A stretch of 64,000 nucleotides of DNA from Morella rubra (GCA_003952965.2 CM025850.1:279551-343550), one strand, 5' to 3'. Shown: positions 25,574 through 38,393, numbered from the stretch's first letter. A program made the numbers and translations. The notes: generated by a model not told the origin, from the letters alone.

Positions 25574-25852
25574 CTATTCATATCTGTATAACGTCCTCCC
25601 TCTTTTGACAGCAAAAAGCAAATCGTCAGCATATCTGACGTAGAGGAATCGATGTCTTTCTCTTTCTAGAAAATTATTGAAATAGTGAATAGGTAAAATA
25701 AATAAATTAGCTGATCGTAGACCAGCCTTGGGCTTTCTTTTTACACAAGAACCAACCTCTTTACCTTCCTTATCTCTTCTTATCTCTGTTCTTAAGAAAG
25801 CAGCTATGAATGATATTACAGAAGTCATATCATTACCTTGACCTATATGCAA
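25574..25852 (-). pseudogene. Reverse-transcriptase fragment, group II-intron-like (copy A)
   Basis: About 90 codons with the order seen around RT motifs 4 and 5 of bacterial/organellar (group II intron) reverse transcriptases: a basic segment, CVKRKPKAGLRSANLFILPI, then FLYVRYADDLLFAV with the YADD catalytic box. No flanking RT motifs, maturase domain X or intron domain V were found nearby, so it is a short remnant. Such pieces fit organelle DNA better than nuclear DNA. A LINE or plasmid RT is a less likely alternative because of the YADD context. Confidence 0.6.
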
Positions 25853-26029
25853 TCCTATTGTGGAGTTTCAAAGAGCGTGATCAATGTTCTTTTCGCAACT
25901 GAGAATATCTGCTTTAATAAGTCAATCAATCTTTCCCCAACCTTCGACATGAGCAAAGAGGGTCAGTGCTCCTCTACCTTTATGAAACCTATGAGAATAA
26001 GTCAAGAAGAGAACCCATATGCAGTCTCG

Positions 26030-26870
26030 CTTTCTCTATTGAGTCAAACGGACCACATTGTAAGGTGCAATACATTGCTAGTACATGGGGCTGCATGGTC
26101 TGAGTTGTGTATGGGGATAATGGTCATGGCAGAAGGGAAGTGCTTTGGGCAGATCTATCCTCTTATGCCTCGACCATTAGAGGTAGTCCCTGGCTGGTTG
26201 TTAGGGACTTTCATGCTATCAGAAGACATGATGAGAGAGTAGAGGGCTCGAATGAGTGGCTAAGCTGGATGGACTCTCTGGATGAATGCATCAACCAGGC
26301 AGATTTTTATGACTTACGATTTTGAGGTCAATTCTTTTCTTGGTCTAACAGAAGGGAGGAAGGCCCGATTCTCAGGAAGCTAGACAGAGCACTTGTTAAT
26401 GCTGAGTGGAGAGCAGATTCACAGGGTCTGAAGCCATTTTTCTGCCAGCTGGAGTATTTGACCATCCCCTATGATAATCAAATTGGCTGAACTGCCCCAG
26501 GTGAGAAAACCTTTCGACCTTTTTTCACTTTTTGGCGGATCACCCCACTTTCTTACAGGTAGTGGAAGAAGTCTGGATGGAAGATGTGTTTTGAACGCCT
26601 ATGTTTAAATGTTGTACCAGGCTTAAGAAGAGGCTGAAAGACTTGAAATAATTTCTCAGACCTTTCTGGCAGAGTGCAACAAGCTAAACTGAAGTTGGAG
26701 AATATTCCGAAGTCAGTACAGCGTCATCCCTCTGATTCCAATCTATGGAAGGATGTTGCAATGTAACGGAATTCTTCTTCAGAGCTCTGAGAAGTCACCA
26801 CGGGAGGAATAGGATAGTGTCTGTCAGTAGAGATGATGGCACAAGGATTAATGAACCGAGAGAGGTGAGC
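26030..26870 (+). mobile_element. L1-type LINE fragment: endonuclease to start of RT (copy A)
   Basis: Plant L1 ORF2 words in the right order: VYGDNGHGRREVLWADLSS, PWLVVRDFHAIRRHDERV, DSLDECINQADFYDLRF, then after an in-frame TGA GQFFSWSNRREEGPILRKLD and RALVNAEWRAD of the apurinic-type endonuclease. Next come LPAGVFDHP, LAELPQVRKPF and FLQVVEEVWMEDV in shifted frames, and FFRALRSHHGRNRIVSVSRD with INEPREV from the region just before the RT core. Residues usually present between LWKD-x-AM and the FFRALRS segment are missing, so there is an internal deletion. It has no RT core, 3' end or poly-A tail. The fragment is non-functional. It ends where the short motif at 26,871 begins. Confidence 0.85.
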
Positions 26871-26902
26871 GGAGCGAGTGAAGTATACGTAACGAGCAGG
26901 GG
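26871..26902 (+). repeat. Short dispersed motif at the end of the LINE fragment
   Basis: GGAGCGAGTGAAGTATACGT followed by AACGAGCAGGGG, starting where LINE homology stops. Same unit as 24,624-24,652 in inverted orientation. Counterparts: 38,981-39,012 (minus) and 46,932-46,963 (plus). Plant mitochondrial genomes carry many such short repeats; a role in recombination here is inferred. Confidence 0.85.
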
Positions 26903-27489
26903 ACGACGACGAAGACTTTTTTGGAAGAGGGAAGGCAATCGAGAATGGAGCGGTTCTGCCACATTGCTGCTCTGCTCGAGGAAGGAATAAACCGGCGAAG
27001 GGAAGGGCACCATAGGATACGAAAGGAGTCACTAAGGGGCGAGCGTTTAGTCTAGTTGTCAAATCCTGTACTTGAATGTTGTCACATCAAAGTCAGTGCA
27101 AAAGAGATTCAACGCCCTGGTTCTCACTCAACAGTAGACCAATCCGCAAAGAATGCTGATGGGCTAGCATCGGACTGCGAACGCGCGAGAGCGAAAGACG
27201 GACTGAGACGACGGGCTGTACGCGAGACAGAGAGAGAGAAAGACCACAATTTCCGGCGATGAAACAATTCTGGCCGGGTTCGATCTTTAATATCATGTGA
27301 AGAAAAAACAGAGTTCAGTGGGAGAGGATTTCTTCCTACCCTACCCACAGGATGTCAAACAACAAGTGTACTCTATTGACTGTACGACAAGTATACAATG
27401 GAACAATATAAAGAATCACCCTACACAAAAAATCTCAACATTGTAGGCCTTGTGAATCCCCTATAGAACAGAGGCATAGACTCACTTCA

Positions 27490-27830
27490 GAGGACGGCGA
27501 GGAAGATGTGTCTCAGTTCAGAAGCATGGTTGGGAGTGTATATAACCATCACACGACCCGACATTGCCTATGTTGTTGGAGTCGTGAGTCAATTCATGCA
27601 GAAGCCGACGAATGAGACATCTAGATTAGATGCTGCATACAGAATCCTCAGATATCTGAAGAGTTCAAGCAAGGTCTTCTTTTCCAGATGACAGGAGATT
27701 CCGATGTGGGTAGGAGATGCGCAGGACAGGAAATCCATTGTATTGTCATTGGAGTCTATATCGTGGAAAAGCAAGAAGCAAGAGCTTGAAAGTCTTTGAT
27801 CAAGGAAGGGCGAAATCAAGTGCTTTCGCT
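27490..27830 (+). mobile_element. Ty1/copia reverse transcriptase/RNase H fossil (copy A)
   Basis: The words [20 protein letters not shown] and [11 protein letters not shown] mark the stretch between the reverse transcriptase and RNase H domains of Ty1/copia polyproteins; a short RNase H-like SISWKSKKQE word follows. No LTRs or other domains of this element are seen around it. It is an old, incomplete and broken piece. Confidence 0.85.
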
Positions 27831-30800
27831 AAGGTTAGGGCGATTCCCAGCTGTAGTAGCTGTTCTCTTCCCTTAGCTCTGCCCGCCCGCGTGGCGGCGC
27901 TTGTTCTGCTTGTTACTGGCTCTCTTATCCTGCTTTGGAGCTTCTCTAGAGACAGTCTTTCTAAGTGGTCGGCGGGAAGGATGCTCATTGCCATCACCAA
28001 ACTAGCTACCGAGCCGAGGGAAGACTTTTTTGCCTACGGGCCCGTATTTCGATCAATCCTTTAGATTCTGATGGCATCAACATGACATTAGACTTTTTCC
28101 TTAGAGAAGCGGGTGAAAGGCGGCAGGCAAAGCCATACAAATCCATAAGAGAGAGTCCGGTTTTCTTCCACGAATAGCGATTCCTATTCTGATAGCTAGG
28201 AGAGAAGAAGAGGGGCAACCTATATAAAGATTAAGGCGGATATTATCTGCTGTTCTTGATGTCTATGAAAGCATGGGAGCTGTCTTCTCTTTGTAGTTTG
28301 TAGAGCAGGATGGCACAATGGGAGGTTCAGGAATCAAAGCCTTTGCCTTTCTCCTTGTTGTTAACTGTAGGGTGGTCGAAGATTAGTAGAATGCGTTAGA
28401 AGGCATTAAGGGTTATAAAGGAGAAAGCGGACTCACTTCACGAGCTGTAAGCCCAGGGAAGCTCTTTCACCTTCTTAATAGATCAACTAACCTGGACCCC
28501 GTAGCTCACCTTTCAGTCGAGGAAGTCGGATCTACTATATATAGTCTATCCTTCCCACCACCCGTCTTTCTGGCAATATCTCCGCAAGAGCTTCTCCCTA
28601 TTAGATATATATTCCTATAGAAGCGAATCCTGATACAAGATCCGAGCATGCGGGTCCTTTGGCTGGCTCTTTAGGATGGTTTAGCTATAGGAGACCGAGG
28701 TAGCCGTTGTTCCATCATCAAGGGCAAGTCTTCCTCATGGAAAGAGCATGAGCGTAGAACAAGGATTAATCCATAGAAAGAAGCCAAGAGAAGATAAACT
28801 AAGAGCATAACAGAGTGCAAACCCACTCGAGAGAGCCTAAGAAAGAGCTGAAAAGAGGCAGCCCTAGTGAAGACCTTTCATGGATGCCTACTTAAAAAAT
28901 TATTAGAGTGCCCACTATCGGCTAAGCGGAAGGAAGTGAAGAAAGAAAAACTGACTGGACCAGCGGGAAAGGGTGATCGATCATAAGGAAGGCTTACGTC
29001 TTCATCTCTTGCTTCCAAGTGAGAGTCAGGAGGAAGAAAAAGACCAAGGGTTAAGATTCGTTCTCACAGAGAATTAGGGAGAAGAAAGAAGACCGTAGGA
29101 CTCTGAAGTCAGGGATATGAGGCTCGGTCTACAGGCCTTACGTCAAAGCCCGGGAACAGATGGGAAGTGCACCAACGCTCGGATATGAATTGGAACCCCC
29201 TCCGAAATTCGGTTAATACTATAATAGATTCCCAATCCCATTCCACAATCTACGCTACGGGTCAGGGAGGCTAACCATATGAGGAGCCCTACCACTAGGA
29301 CTTGTTCAAGCAACAAGTTGGTATGGCCCATTTCATACCTAATCCCATGGACATATCTGATCATTGAATGGGGGCCCTCCACAGGGATAGATACCCGAGT
29401 TAGGTATCAGTCCCACCTACCGATCATTAGTACAACGACCTGTCATATCATATACCCCAGACGGCCTGATCAGATGTTTCGGTACCAATGCAGTTAGTCT
29501 AATGCATTCTGGACTGGATATGGCCCACCTATCTTCCGAGGTCACTAGTTTACACTTTCACCAACCTTTCTCATATCCGTTTTTTATGAGCAAGGGATAA
29601 AGGCCAGACAGTAATCAAGCTACTGACAATTGGATAGTACCCCTTCCATCGGAGGATATACTGGGTGGAGAGTGACAAATATGAGAAAAGCCTACTTACT
29701 AGCCTCCGTGATAGGATACCACTTAGGCGGATGCTAGGGATTGGTGAGTTAGGGCAGCGAGGGATGGTGTGACATGTCTGGTCATCGCATCGATGAGAAC
29801 GATGGCCGATGATATCCGAGGAGATTAGGCACCGTCGGCTTTTTTACCTCAAAGTAAACTCGTGCTTTTCGTCGTCCTTCCCTATCTAGAGCTGGAACTT
29901 GACCAGAAAAACACTTTTTTTGATCCCATACTGACTGACTTGTCTTCCTGTTGGTGGTTGTGAAAGTTCAGATTTCGAGCTTAAACAGCGGATAAGCGGA
30001 TAACCTTCTCTTTATGGGGGAGTCTTTCAGGATCGATTCAAAGGGCCAGTGAAAGTACGCGGACGGAGAAATCCAACAAAACCACACCGTACCGGGCCAG
30101 TAGACCTTCTTTCTCTTAAAGGCTGTCTCCTGCCCCCAACTAGCGAGCGGCTATAACCGATGGGCGCATGGCGACCACTACTCTACCCGAAAACTCGGGT
30201 TAAGTGGGGAACCTTCTCATCGTGTTAAGCTTGCGAGCCTGTCTGTGATAGGCCCAAGCGTCTCTTGTGCTTAATCTCGAGTCTATTCCAGTGAGAAGCT
30301 TCGCAATACCCTAACACTCCATAGGCGAAAGAAATCAATAAGGATAGATATATAGATTACGCACATAGTGGTCTGGGCATTGATTTCATGTAGTGCGTAC
30401 CACTGGCGGAAAGTGATTCGCTTAACACACTTGTTCGCTTGAATACAGTAGGTAGGGAAGGACAGGATATTACTCGTCGGTTCTATTCGGTGGTGGTGGC
30501 TTAGCTTTGAATTTCTTTCCACTCATTTTGGCTTTTTCCTTTTCTTATTCATGCTTGCTCCACTAGCCTCAAACTCCATTCCAATTTCGAATCGACCCGT
30601 TAGAGAAGGCTTTTCTGCTTAGCAGAACCCGATTCTCCGCTCAAAACATCTGATCTTCCGACTTAAACAACCGATTCCATTTCTATCCTTTTTTTTCTAT
30701 GATCAATTCAATAAAGACTTCCTTCTCAACTGACAACCCCTGGGCCTGTTCATAAGCGATATTCTTTGTAGGGCTTTCGGCTGCCTTCCTTTATTTTTGG

Positions 30801-32801
30801 GCTAAGGCTAGCTTTCCTAAGTCAGTTCCAGAGTGCATGAGTGAATCTTGATCTGTATTCAAGGTATGCCCTTTCCAGTTCTGTTAGAATATTGACTTCG
30901 GTTAAGCTGAGGTTAGCGAAGTCAATCCTTTGCTTGGGTCCTTGGAGGTCGGAGATCAGAGCGCTGTGTTTAAGTCGTCTGGCCGTAAGAAAGACTTTAT
31001 CTGCGCCAGTAAGAGTAAGAGCTTGAGAAGAAGGGAAAGAGGAAGAAGTATTCAAATCATTCACTCCTTTCCCTTTAGGAAAGCTTTACTTTATTCTTTC
31101 TTTATATACTTACTATTAAAGACAATACTTTATAAGACTTAGCTGATAAAAGTAAGATTGAGAACTATGAATAGTAGGAATAGTCTAAAGCAGTGGTTAA
31201 CTAGAAGAAGAGTCAAAGACTTTTTCCTAGCCGCTGATGGAGACAATGTGGGACCTCGTGCTCAGCTGGTTAAGCCGGTTGCTCTTTTAGAGAAACCTAA
31301 TTTCCTGAACATTGCCTCGGTAGAAGCAAACCCAACTAATACGCAAGCCCATCTCCCGATACAATCAAATCAAAGCAAAGCAAAAGTGCCTTGCGGCTGT
31401 CGCGCCTCTCTCTCTGTCTCTGTACCTTGTGTTTGTCCTTGTTGTTGAAGATTACTAGGAGTATTTCTATTCCTTCCTCCGATCACATACTGCACATACT
31501 TTGTTTGATCAAATTCCCCCTTTTTTTCGGGGTGTTCGGTTTTCTAGGTGTTTTGCCTTTATTTACTTGTTTTTGTACGCCCAGCTTCACGTTGACTAGA
31601 GACATCCGAAGCTTTTCCTGGTGCGTCGTGCGTCCTCCGAGTCCTCTCTCTCCCTCTGTGGTTACCATATTTCTTATTTTTTTTTAATATCACTCCTCCC
31701 ACTCGCCCCTTCAGTACAAGGTGAATCGGACTCAGCCATCTCGAGATCAACGGGATTAGAAAAGCTCATAGGAGAAGGCGATCCAGGACCTAGCGAGGGG
31801 AGAGCGATAATCATAGAGACATATATTCAACCTAAAAAAAAATCTTATGGGCGCATCGGAGAATGCAGAGACCACTATCAGTAGTATATGCCTTTCCTGG
31901 GAAAAGACCTAGAACATACTTCTTAAAAAGGGCGAAACTTACATGAACGGCCACGGATAGAATGACGAGAAGGGACAGCTGTTCATACTGCCACGGGGGA
32001 TACAAATGGGTTCCGCTCTTCACCTTAGCTATGTGAGTGCGCGGTACAAAGGCCTACATTTGAGAGGCATTGCCTATAGCACCTGACTTGATAGCGCAGG
32101 CACAAGACCTTTTGAATGCACACTTTGAATATCACCATTAAAATGAGACTTTGGAAACTGACTCGTAAGAACATAATAGTCTCCTTACTTAGTCTCACTC
32201 ATATGTACTCCACTTTCTTAGTGTTTAGATCAAGGCACCTATATTATATTATTTAGATAATTTCTTCTCAAGATGCCTATTCGGATGCCCATAGAGAGGG
32301 GGGATTCGAAGTAGGTCAGGTCAAATAGAGCCGTCTTTGAAAGCTGTCCAATCGGTCTAACCAATCCTCTAGTGGAAGAGTAATAATACGGTAAACAGGA
32401 GCAAGAAAGGGGCTGCCATTAGTTAGCTGCAAGGGATGAGAGAGGCCTTTTCCGGGTAAGAGATGAATGAGGCCTTACGAGGGCTCTTTCCCACTTAATA
32501 GATTCATTCCTTCGTTACGGCGGTTGAGGGTACCTGCCGTTCAGAGATGCTATCAGAGTAGGAAAGTTAGCCAAGTTATCCTGCCTAGTTTAGATAAAGC
32601 ACCCCTTATCGCCCCACGGCATCTGGTTAGGACACACAGCGTATTCTATTCCGAAATAGCGGATTCTATAACAGCATTCTGCCTTTTCGAAGACAGAGCA
32701 CTCGTGGCACACACGCTATATCCGCGAGGATTCCAAGTGTTCTAATTCATCTCGTTACAGAAGATCTCCCACATCGAACATGCAACTGCTTGTCGCATAC
32801 T
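27831..32801. other. Unassigned part of the triplicated segment (copy A)
   Basis: About 5 kb with only short open frames (60-115 codons) on both strands and none with a recognisable domain. Its look (mixed GC, many purine runs, no introns) matches plant mitochondrial spacer DNA. I saw no tRNA cloverleaf, rRNA stretch or respiratory-chain exon. The same sequence is at 33,082-38,052 (inverted) and 47,892-52,863. Confidence 0.5.
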
Positions 32802-33081
32802 CCTGCTACTCCGACCTACGCTTCTCACATCGCATCCTTGGTCCTTAAACGACGGTATATTCTATTTTCCGGGTTCTATGAGCGTAAATGGAGACACTTC
32901 CCCCTTCTTCGACATATGAATATGCCTCGCCTCGAAGATAAAGAAATCCTGAGTAAGGAGAGAGATTCTCCACACGAACGAACGACCCGTCAGGTTCGAA
33001 CTGACATAGGTGAATCGGACCAACACCTATTTACACCTATGTCACAAGGAGTCGATTTAGTTACGTAGTCGGTTAGCAGGC
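32802..33081. other. Unpaired spacer at the first turn-around (A to A')
   Basis: These about 280 bp belong to the right end of A (homologous to 52,864-53,140 in A'') but have no counterpart in A'. The switch to the reverse complement happens at 33,082-33,083 with a two-base overlap (AG). If folded, this is the loop of a long hairpin with an arm of about 9.9 kb. Confidence 0.9.
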
Positions 33082-36000
33082 AGTATGCGACAAGCAGTTG
33101 CATGTTCGATGTGGGAGATCTTCTGTAACGAGATGAATTAGAACACTTGGAATCCTCGCGGATATAGCGTGTGTGCCACGAGTGCTCTGTCTTCGAAAAG
33201 GCAGAATGCTGTTATAGAATCCGCTATTTCGGAATAGAATACGCTGTGTGTCCTAACCAGATGCCGTGGGGCGATAAGGGGTGCTTTATCTAAACTAGGC
33301 AGGATAACTTGGCTAACTTTCCTACTCTGATAGCATCTCTGAACGGCAGGTACCCTCAACCGCCGTAACGAAGGAATGAATCTATTAAGTGGGAAAGAGC
33401 CCTCGTAAGGCCTCATTCATCTCTTACCCGGAAAAGGCCTCTCTCATCCCTTGCAGCTAACTAATGGCAGCCCCTTTCTTGCTCCTGTTTACCGTATTAT
33501 TACTCTTCCACTAGAGGATTGGTTAGACCGATTGGACAGCTTTCAAAGACGGCTCTATTTGACCTGACCTACTTCGAATCCCCCCTCTCTATGGGCATCC
33601 GAATAGGCATCTTGAGAAGAAATTATCTAAATAATATAATATAGGTGCCTTGATCTAAACACTAAGAAAGTGGAGTACATATGAGTGAGACTAAGTAAGG
33701 AGACTATTATGTTCTTACGAGTCAGTTTCCAAAGTCTCATTTTAATGGTGATATTCAAAGTGTGCATTCAAAAGGTCTTGTGCCTGCGCTATCAAGTCAG
33801 GTGCTATAGGCAATGCCTCTCAAATGTAGGCCTTTGTACCGCGCACTCACATAGCTAAGGTGAAGAGCGGAACCCATTTGTATCCCCCGTGGCAGTATGA
33901 ACAGCTGTCCCTTCTCGTCATTCTATCCGTGGCCGTTCATGTAAGTTTCGCCCTTTTTAAGAAGTATGTTCTAGGTCTTTTCCCAGGAAAGGCATATACT
34001 ACTGATAGTGGTCTCTGCATTCTCCGATGCGCCCATAAGATTTTTTTTTAGGTTGAATATATGTCTCTATGATTATCGCTCTCCCCTCGCTAGGTCCTGG
34101 ATCGCCTTCTCCTATGAGCTTTTCTAATCCCGTTGATCTCGAGATGGCTGAGTCCGATTCACCTTGTACTGAAGGGGCGAGTGGGAGGAGTGATATTAAA
34201 AAAAAATAAGAAATATGGTAACCACAGAGGGAGAGAGAGGACTCGGAGGACGCACGACGCACCAGGAAAAGCTTCGGATGTCTCTAGTCAACGTGAAGCT
34301 GGGCGTACAAAAACAAGTAAATAAAGGCAAAACACCTAGAAAACCGAACACCCCGAAAAAAAGGGGGAATTTGATCAAACAAAGTATGTGCAGTATGTGA
34401 TCGGAGGAAGGAATAGAAATACTCCTAGTAATCTTCAACAACAAGGACAAACACAAGGTACAGAGACAGAGAGAGAGGCGCGACAGCCGCAAGGCACTTT
34501 TGCTTTGCTTTGATTTGATTGTATCGGGAGATGGGCTTGCGTATTAGTTGGGTTTGCTTCTACCGAGGCAATGTTCAGGAAATTAGGTTTCTCTAAAAGA
34601 GCAACCGGCTTAACCAGCTGAGCACGAGGTCCCACATTGTCTCCATCAGCGGCTAGGAAAAAGTCTTTGACTCTTCTTCTAGTTAACCACTGCTTTAGAC
34701 TATTCCTACTATTCATAGTTCTCAATCTTACTTTTATCAGCTAAGTCTTATAAAGTATTGTCTTTAATAGTAAGTATATAAAGAAAGAATAAAGTAAAGC
34801 TTTCCTAAAGGGAAAGGAGTGAATGATTTGAATACTTCTTCCTCTTTCCCTTCTTCTCAAGCTCTTACTCTTACTGGCGCAGATAAAGTCTTTCTTACGG
34901 CCAGACGACTTAAACACAGCGCTCTGATCTCCGACCTCCAAGGACCCAAGCAAAGGATTGACTTCGCTAACCTCAGCTTAACCGAAGTCAATATTCTAAC
35001 AGAACTGGAAAGGGCATACCTTGAATACAGATCAAGATTCACTCATGCACTCTGGAACTGACTTAGGAAAGCTAGCCTTAGCCCAAAAATAAAGGAAGGC
35101 AGCCGAAAGCCCTACAAAGAATATCGCTTATGAACAGGCCCAGGGGTTGTCAGTTGAGAAGGAAGTCTTTATTGAATTGATCATAGAAAAAAAAGGATAG
35201 AAATGGAATCGGTTGTTTAAGTCGGAAGATCAGATGTTTTGAGCGGAGAATCGGGTTCTGCTAAGCAGAAAAGCCTTCTCTAACGGGTCGATTCGAAATT
35301 GGAATGGAGTTTGAGGCTAGTGGAGCAAGCATGAATAAGAAAAGGAAAAAGCCAAAATGAGTGGAAAGAAATTCAAAGCTAAGCCACCACCACCGAATAG
35401 AACCGACGAGTAATATCCTGTCCTTCCCTACCTACTGTATTCAAGCGAACAAGTGTGTTAAGCGAATCACTTTCCGCCAGTGGTACGCACTACATGAAAT
35501 CAATGCCCAGACCACTATGTGCGTAATCTATATATCTATCCTTATTGATTTCTTTCGCCTATGGAGTGTTAGGGTATTGCGAAGCTTCTCACTGGAATAG
35601 ACTCGAGATTAAGCACAAGAGACGCTTGGGCCTATCACAGACAGGCTCGCAAGCTTAACACGATGAGAAGGTTCCCCACTTAACCCGAGTTTTCGGGTAG
35701 AGTAGTGGTCGCCATGCGCCCATCGGTTATAGCCGCTCGCTAGTTGGGGGCAGGAGACAGCCTTTAAGAGAAAGAAGGTCTACTGGCCCGGTACGGTGTG
35801 GTTTTGTTGGATTTCTCCGTCCGCGTACTTTCACTGGCCCTTTGAATCGATCCTGAAAGACTCCCCCATAAAGAGAAGGTTATCCGCTTATCCGCTGTTT
35901 AAGCTCGAAATCTGAACTTTCACAACCACCAACAGGAAGACAAGTCAGTCAGTATGGGATCAAAAAAAGTGTTTTTCTGGTCAAGTTCCAGCTCTAGATA

Positions 36001-38052
36001 GGGAAGGACGACGAAAAGCACGAGTTTACTTTGAGGTAAAAAAGCCGACGGTGCCTAATCTCCTCGGATATCATCGGCCATCGTTCTCATCGATGCGATG
36101 ACCAGACATGTCACACCATCCCTCGCTGCCCTAACTCACCAATCCCTAGCATCCGCCTAAGTGGTATCCTATCACGGAGGCTAGTAAGTAGGCTTTTCTC
36201 ATATTTGTCACTCTCCACCCAGTATATCCTCCGATGGAAGGGGTACTATCCAATTGTCAGTAGCTTGATTACTGTCTGGCCTTTATCCCTTGCTCATAAA
36301 AAACGGATATGAGAAAGGTTGGTGAAAGTGTAAACTAGTGACCTCGGAAGATAGGTGGGCCATATCCAGTCCAGAATGCATTAGACTAACTGCATTGGTA
36401 CCGAAACATCTGATCAGGCCGTCTGGGGTATATGATATGACAGGTCGTTGTACTAATGATCGGTAGGTGGGACTGATACCTAACTCGGGTATCTATCCCT
36501 GTGGAGGGCCCCCATTCAATGATCAGATATGTCCATGGGATTAGGTATGAAATGGGCCATACCAACTTGTTGCTTGAACAAGTCCTAGTGGTAGGGCTCC
36601 TCATATGGTTAGCCTCCCTGACCCGTAGCGTAGATTGTGGAATGGGATTGGGAATCTATTATAGTATTAACCGAATTTCGGAGGGGGTTCCAATTCATAT
36701 CCGAGCGTTGGTGCACTTCCCATCTGTTCCCGGGCTTTGACGTAAGGCCTGTAGACCGAGCCTCATATCCCTGACTTCAGAGTCCTACGGTCTTCTTTCT
36801 TCTCCCTAATTCTCTGTGAGAACGAATCTTAACCCTTGGTCTTTTTCTTCCTCCTGACTCTCACTTGGAAGCAAGAGATGAAGACGTAAGCCTTCCTTAT
36901 GATCGATCACCCTTTCCCGCTGGTCCAGTCAGTTTTTCTTTCTTCACTTCCTTCCGCTTAGCCGATAGTGGGCACTCTAATAATTTTTTAAGTAGGCATC
37001 CATGAAAGGTCTTCACTAGGGCTGCCTCTTTTCAGCTCTTTCTTAGGCTCTCTCGAGTGGGTTTGCACTCTGTTATGCTCTTAGTTTATCTTCTCTTGGC
37101 TTCTTTCTATGGATTAATCCTTGTTCTACGCTCATGCTCTTTCCATGAGGAAGACTTGCCCTTGATGATGGAACAACGGCTACCTCGGTCTCCTATAGCT
37201 AAACCATCCTAAAGAGCCAGCCAAAGGACCCGCATGCTCGGATCTTGTATCAGGATTCGCTTCTATAGGAATATATATCTAATAGGGAGAAGCTCTTGCG
37301 GAGATATTGCCAGAAAGACGGGTGGTGGGAAGGATAGACTATATATAGTAGATCCGACTTCCTCGACTGAAAGGTGAGCTACGGGGTCCAGGTTAGTTGA
37401 TCTATTAAGAAGGTGAAAGAGCTTCCCTGGGCTTACAGCTCGTGAAGTGAGTCCGCTTTCTCCTTTATAACCCTTAATGCCTTCTAACGCATTCTACTAA
37501 TCTTCGACCACCCTACAGTTAACAACAAGGAGAAAGGCAAAGGCTTTGATTCCTGAACCTCCCATTGTGCCATCCTGCTCTACAAACTACAAAGAGAAGA
37601 CAGCTCCCATGCTTTCATAGACATCAAGAACAGCAGATAATATCCGCCTTAATCTTTATATAGGTTGCCCCTCTTCTTCTCTCCTAGCTATCAGAATAGG
37701 AATCGCTATTCGTGGAAGAAAACCGGACTCTCTCTTATGGATTTGTATGGCTTTGCCTGCCGCCTTTCACCCGCTTCTCTAAGGAAAAAGTCTAATGTCA
37801 TGTTGATGCCATCAGAATCTAAAGGATTGATCGAAATACGGGCCCGTAGGCAAAAAAGTCTTCCCTCGGCTCGGTAGCTAGTTTGGTGATGGCAATGAGC
37901 ATCCTTCCCGCCGACCACTTAGAAAGACTGTCTCTAGAGAAGCTCCAAAGCAGGATAAGAGAGCCAGTAACAAGCAGAACAAGCGCCGCCACGCGGGCGG
38001 GCAGAGCTAAGGGAAGAGAACAGCTACTACAGCTGGGAATCGCCCTAACCTT

Positions 38053-38393
38053 AGCGAAAGCACTTGATTTCGCCCTTCCTTGATCAAAGACTTTCAAGCT
38101 CTTGCTTCTTGCTTTTCCACGATATAGACTCCAATGACAATACAATGGATTTCCTGTCCTGCGCATCTCCTACCCACATCGGAATCTCCTGTCATCTGGA
38201 AAAGAAGACCTTGCTTGAACTCTTCAGATATCTGAGGATTCTGTATGCAGCATCTAATCTAGATGTCTCATTCGTCGGCTTCTGCATGAATTGACTCACG
38301 ACTCCAACAACATAGGCAATGTCGGGTCGTGTGATGGTTATATACACTCCCAACCATGCTTCTGAACTGAGACACATCTTCCTCGCCGTCCTC
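38053..38393 (-). mobile_element. Ty1/copia RT/RNase H fossil (copy A')
   Basis: Inverted duplicate of 27490-27830, part of the segmental triplication. Confidence 0.85.

Larger units (their letters stand above)
22926..33083 (+). repeat. Copy A of the about 10.1-kb triplicated segment
   Basis: Collinear with A'' (offset 20,061, becoming 20,062 after a T run at about 31,680) and inverted with respect to A' (paired positions sum to 65,883). It contains fragments of several retroelements listed separately and no recognisable host gene. The interior is identical to A' wherever I compared it. It differs from the other copies near its left end (about 23,062-23,125, a net loss of about ten bases) and from A'' near its right end (33,031-33,070). 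The left edge borders nuclear-looking DNA. Confidence 0.93.

Noticed and set aside
26724-27062. 112-codon open frame on the minus strand of A, and its duplicates
   Set aside because: It runs antisense through the LINE remnant and the short motif; no family resemblance.
32467-32745. Mirror-image 92-codon frames at the hinge, 32467-32745 and 33138-33416
   Set aside because: They are the same sequence on the two hairpin arms, not a divergent gene pair.
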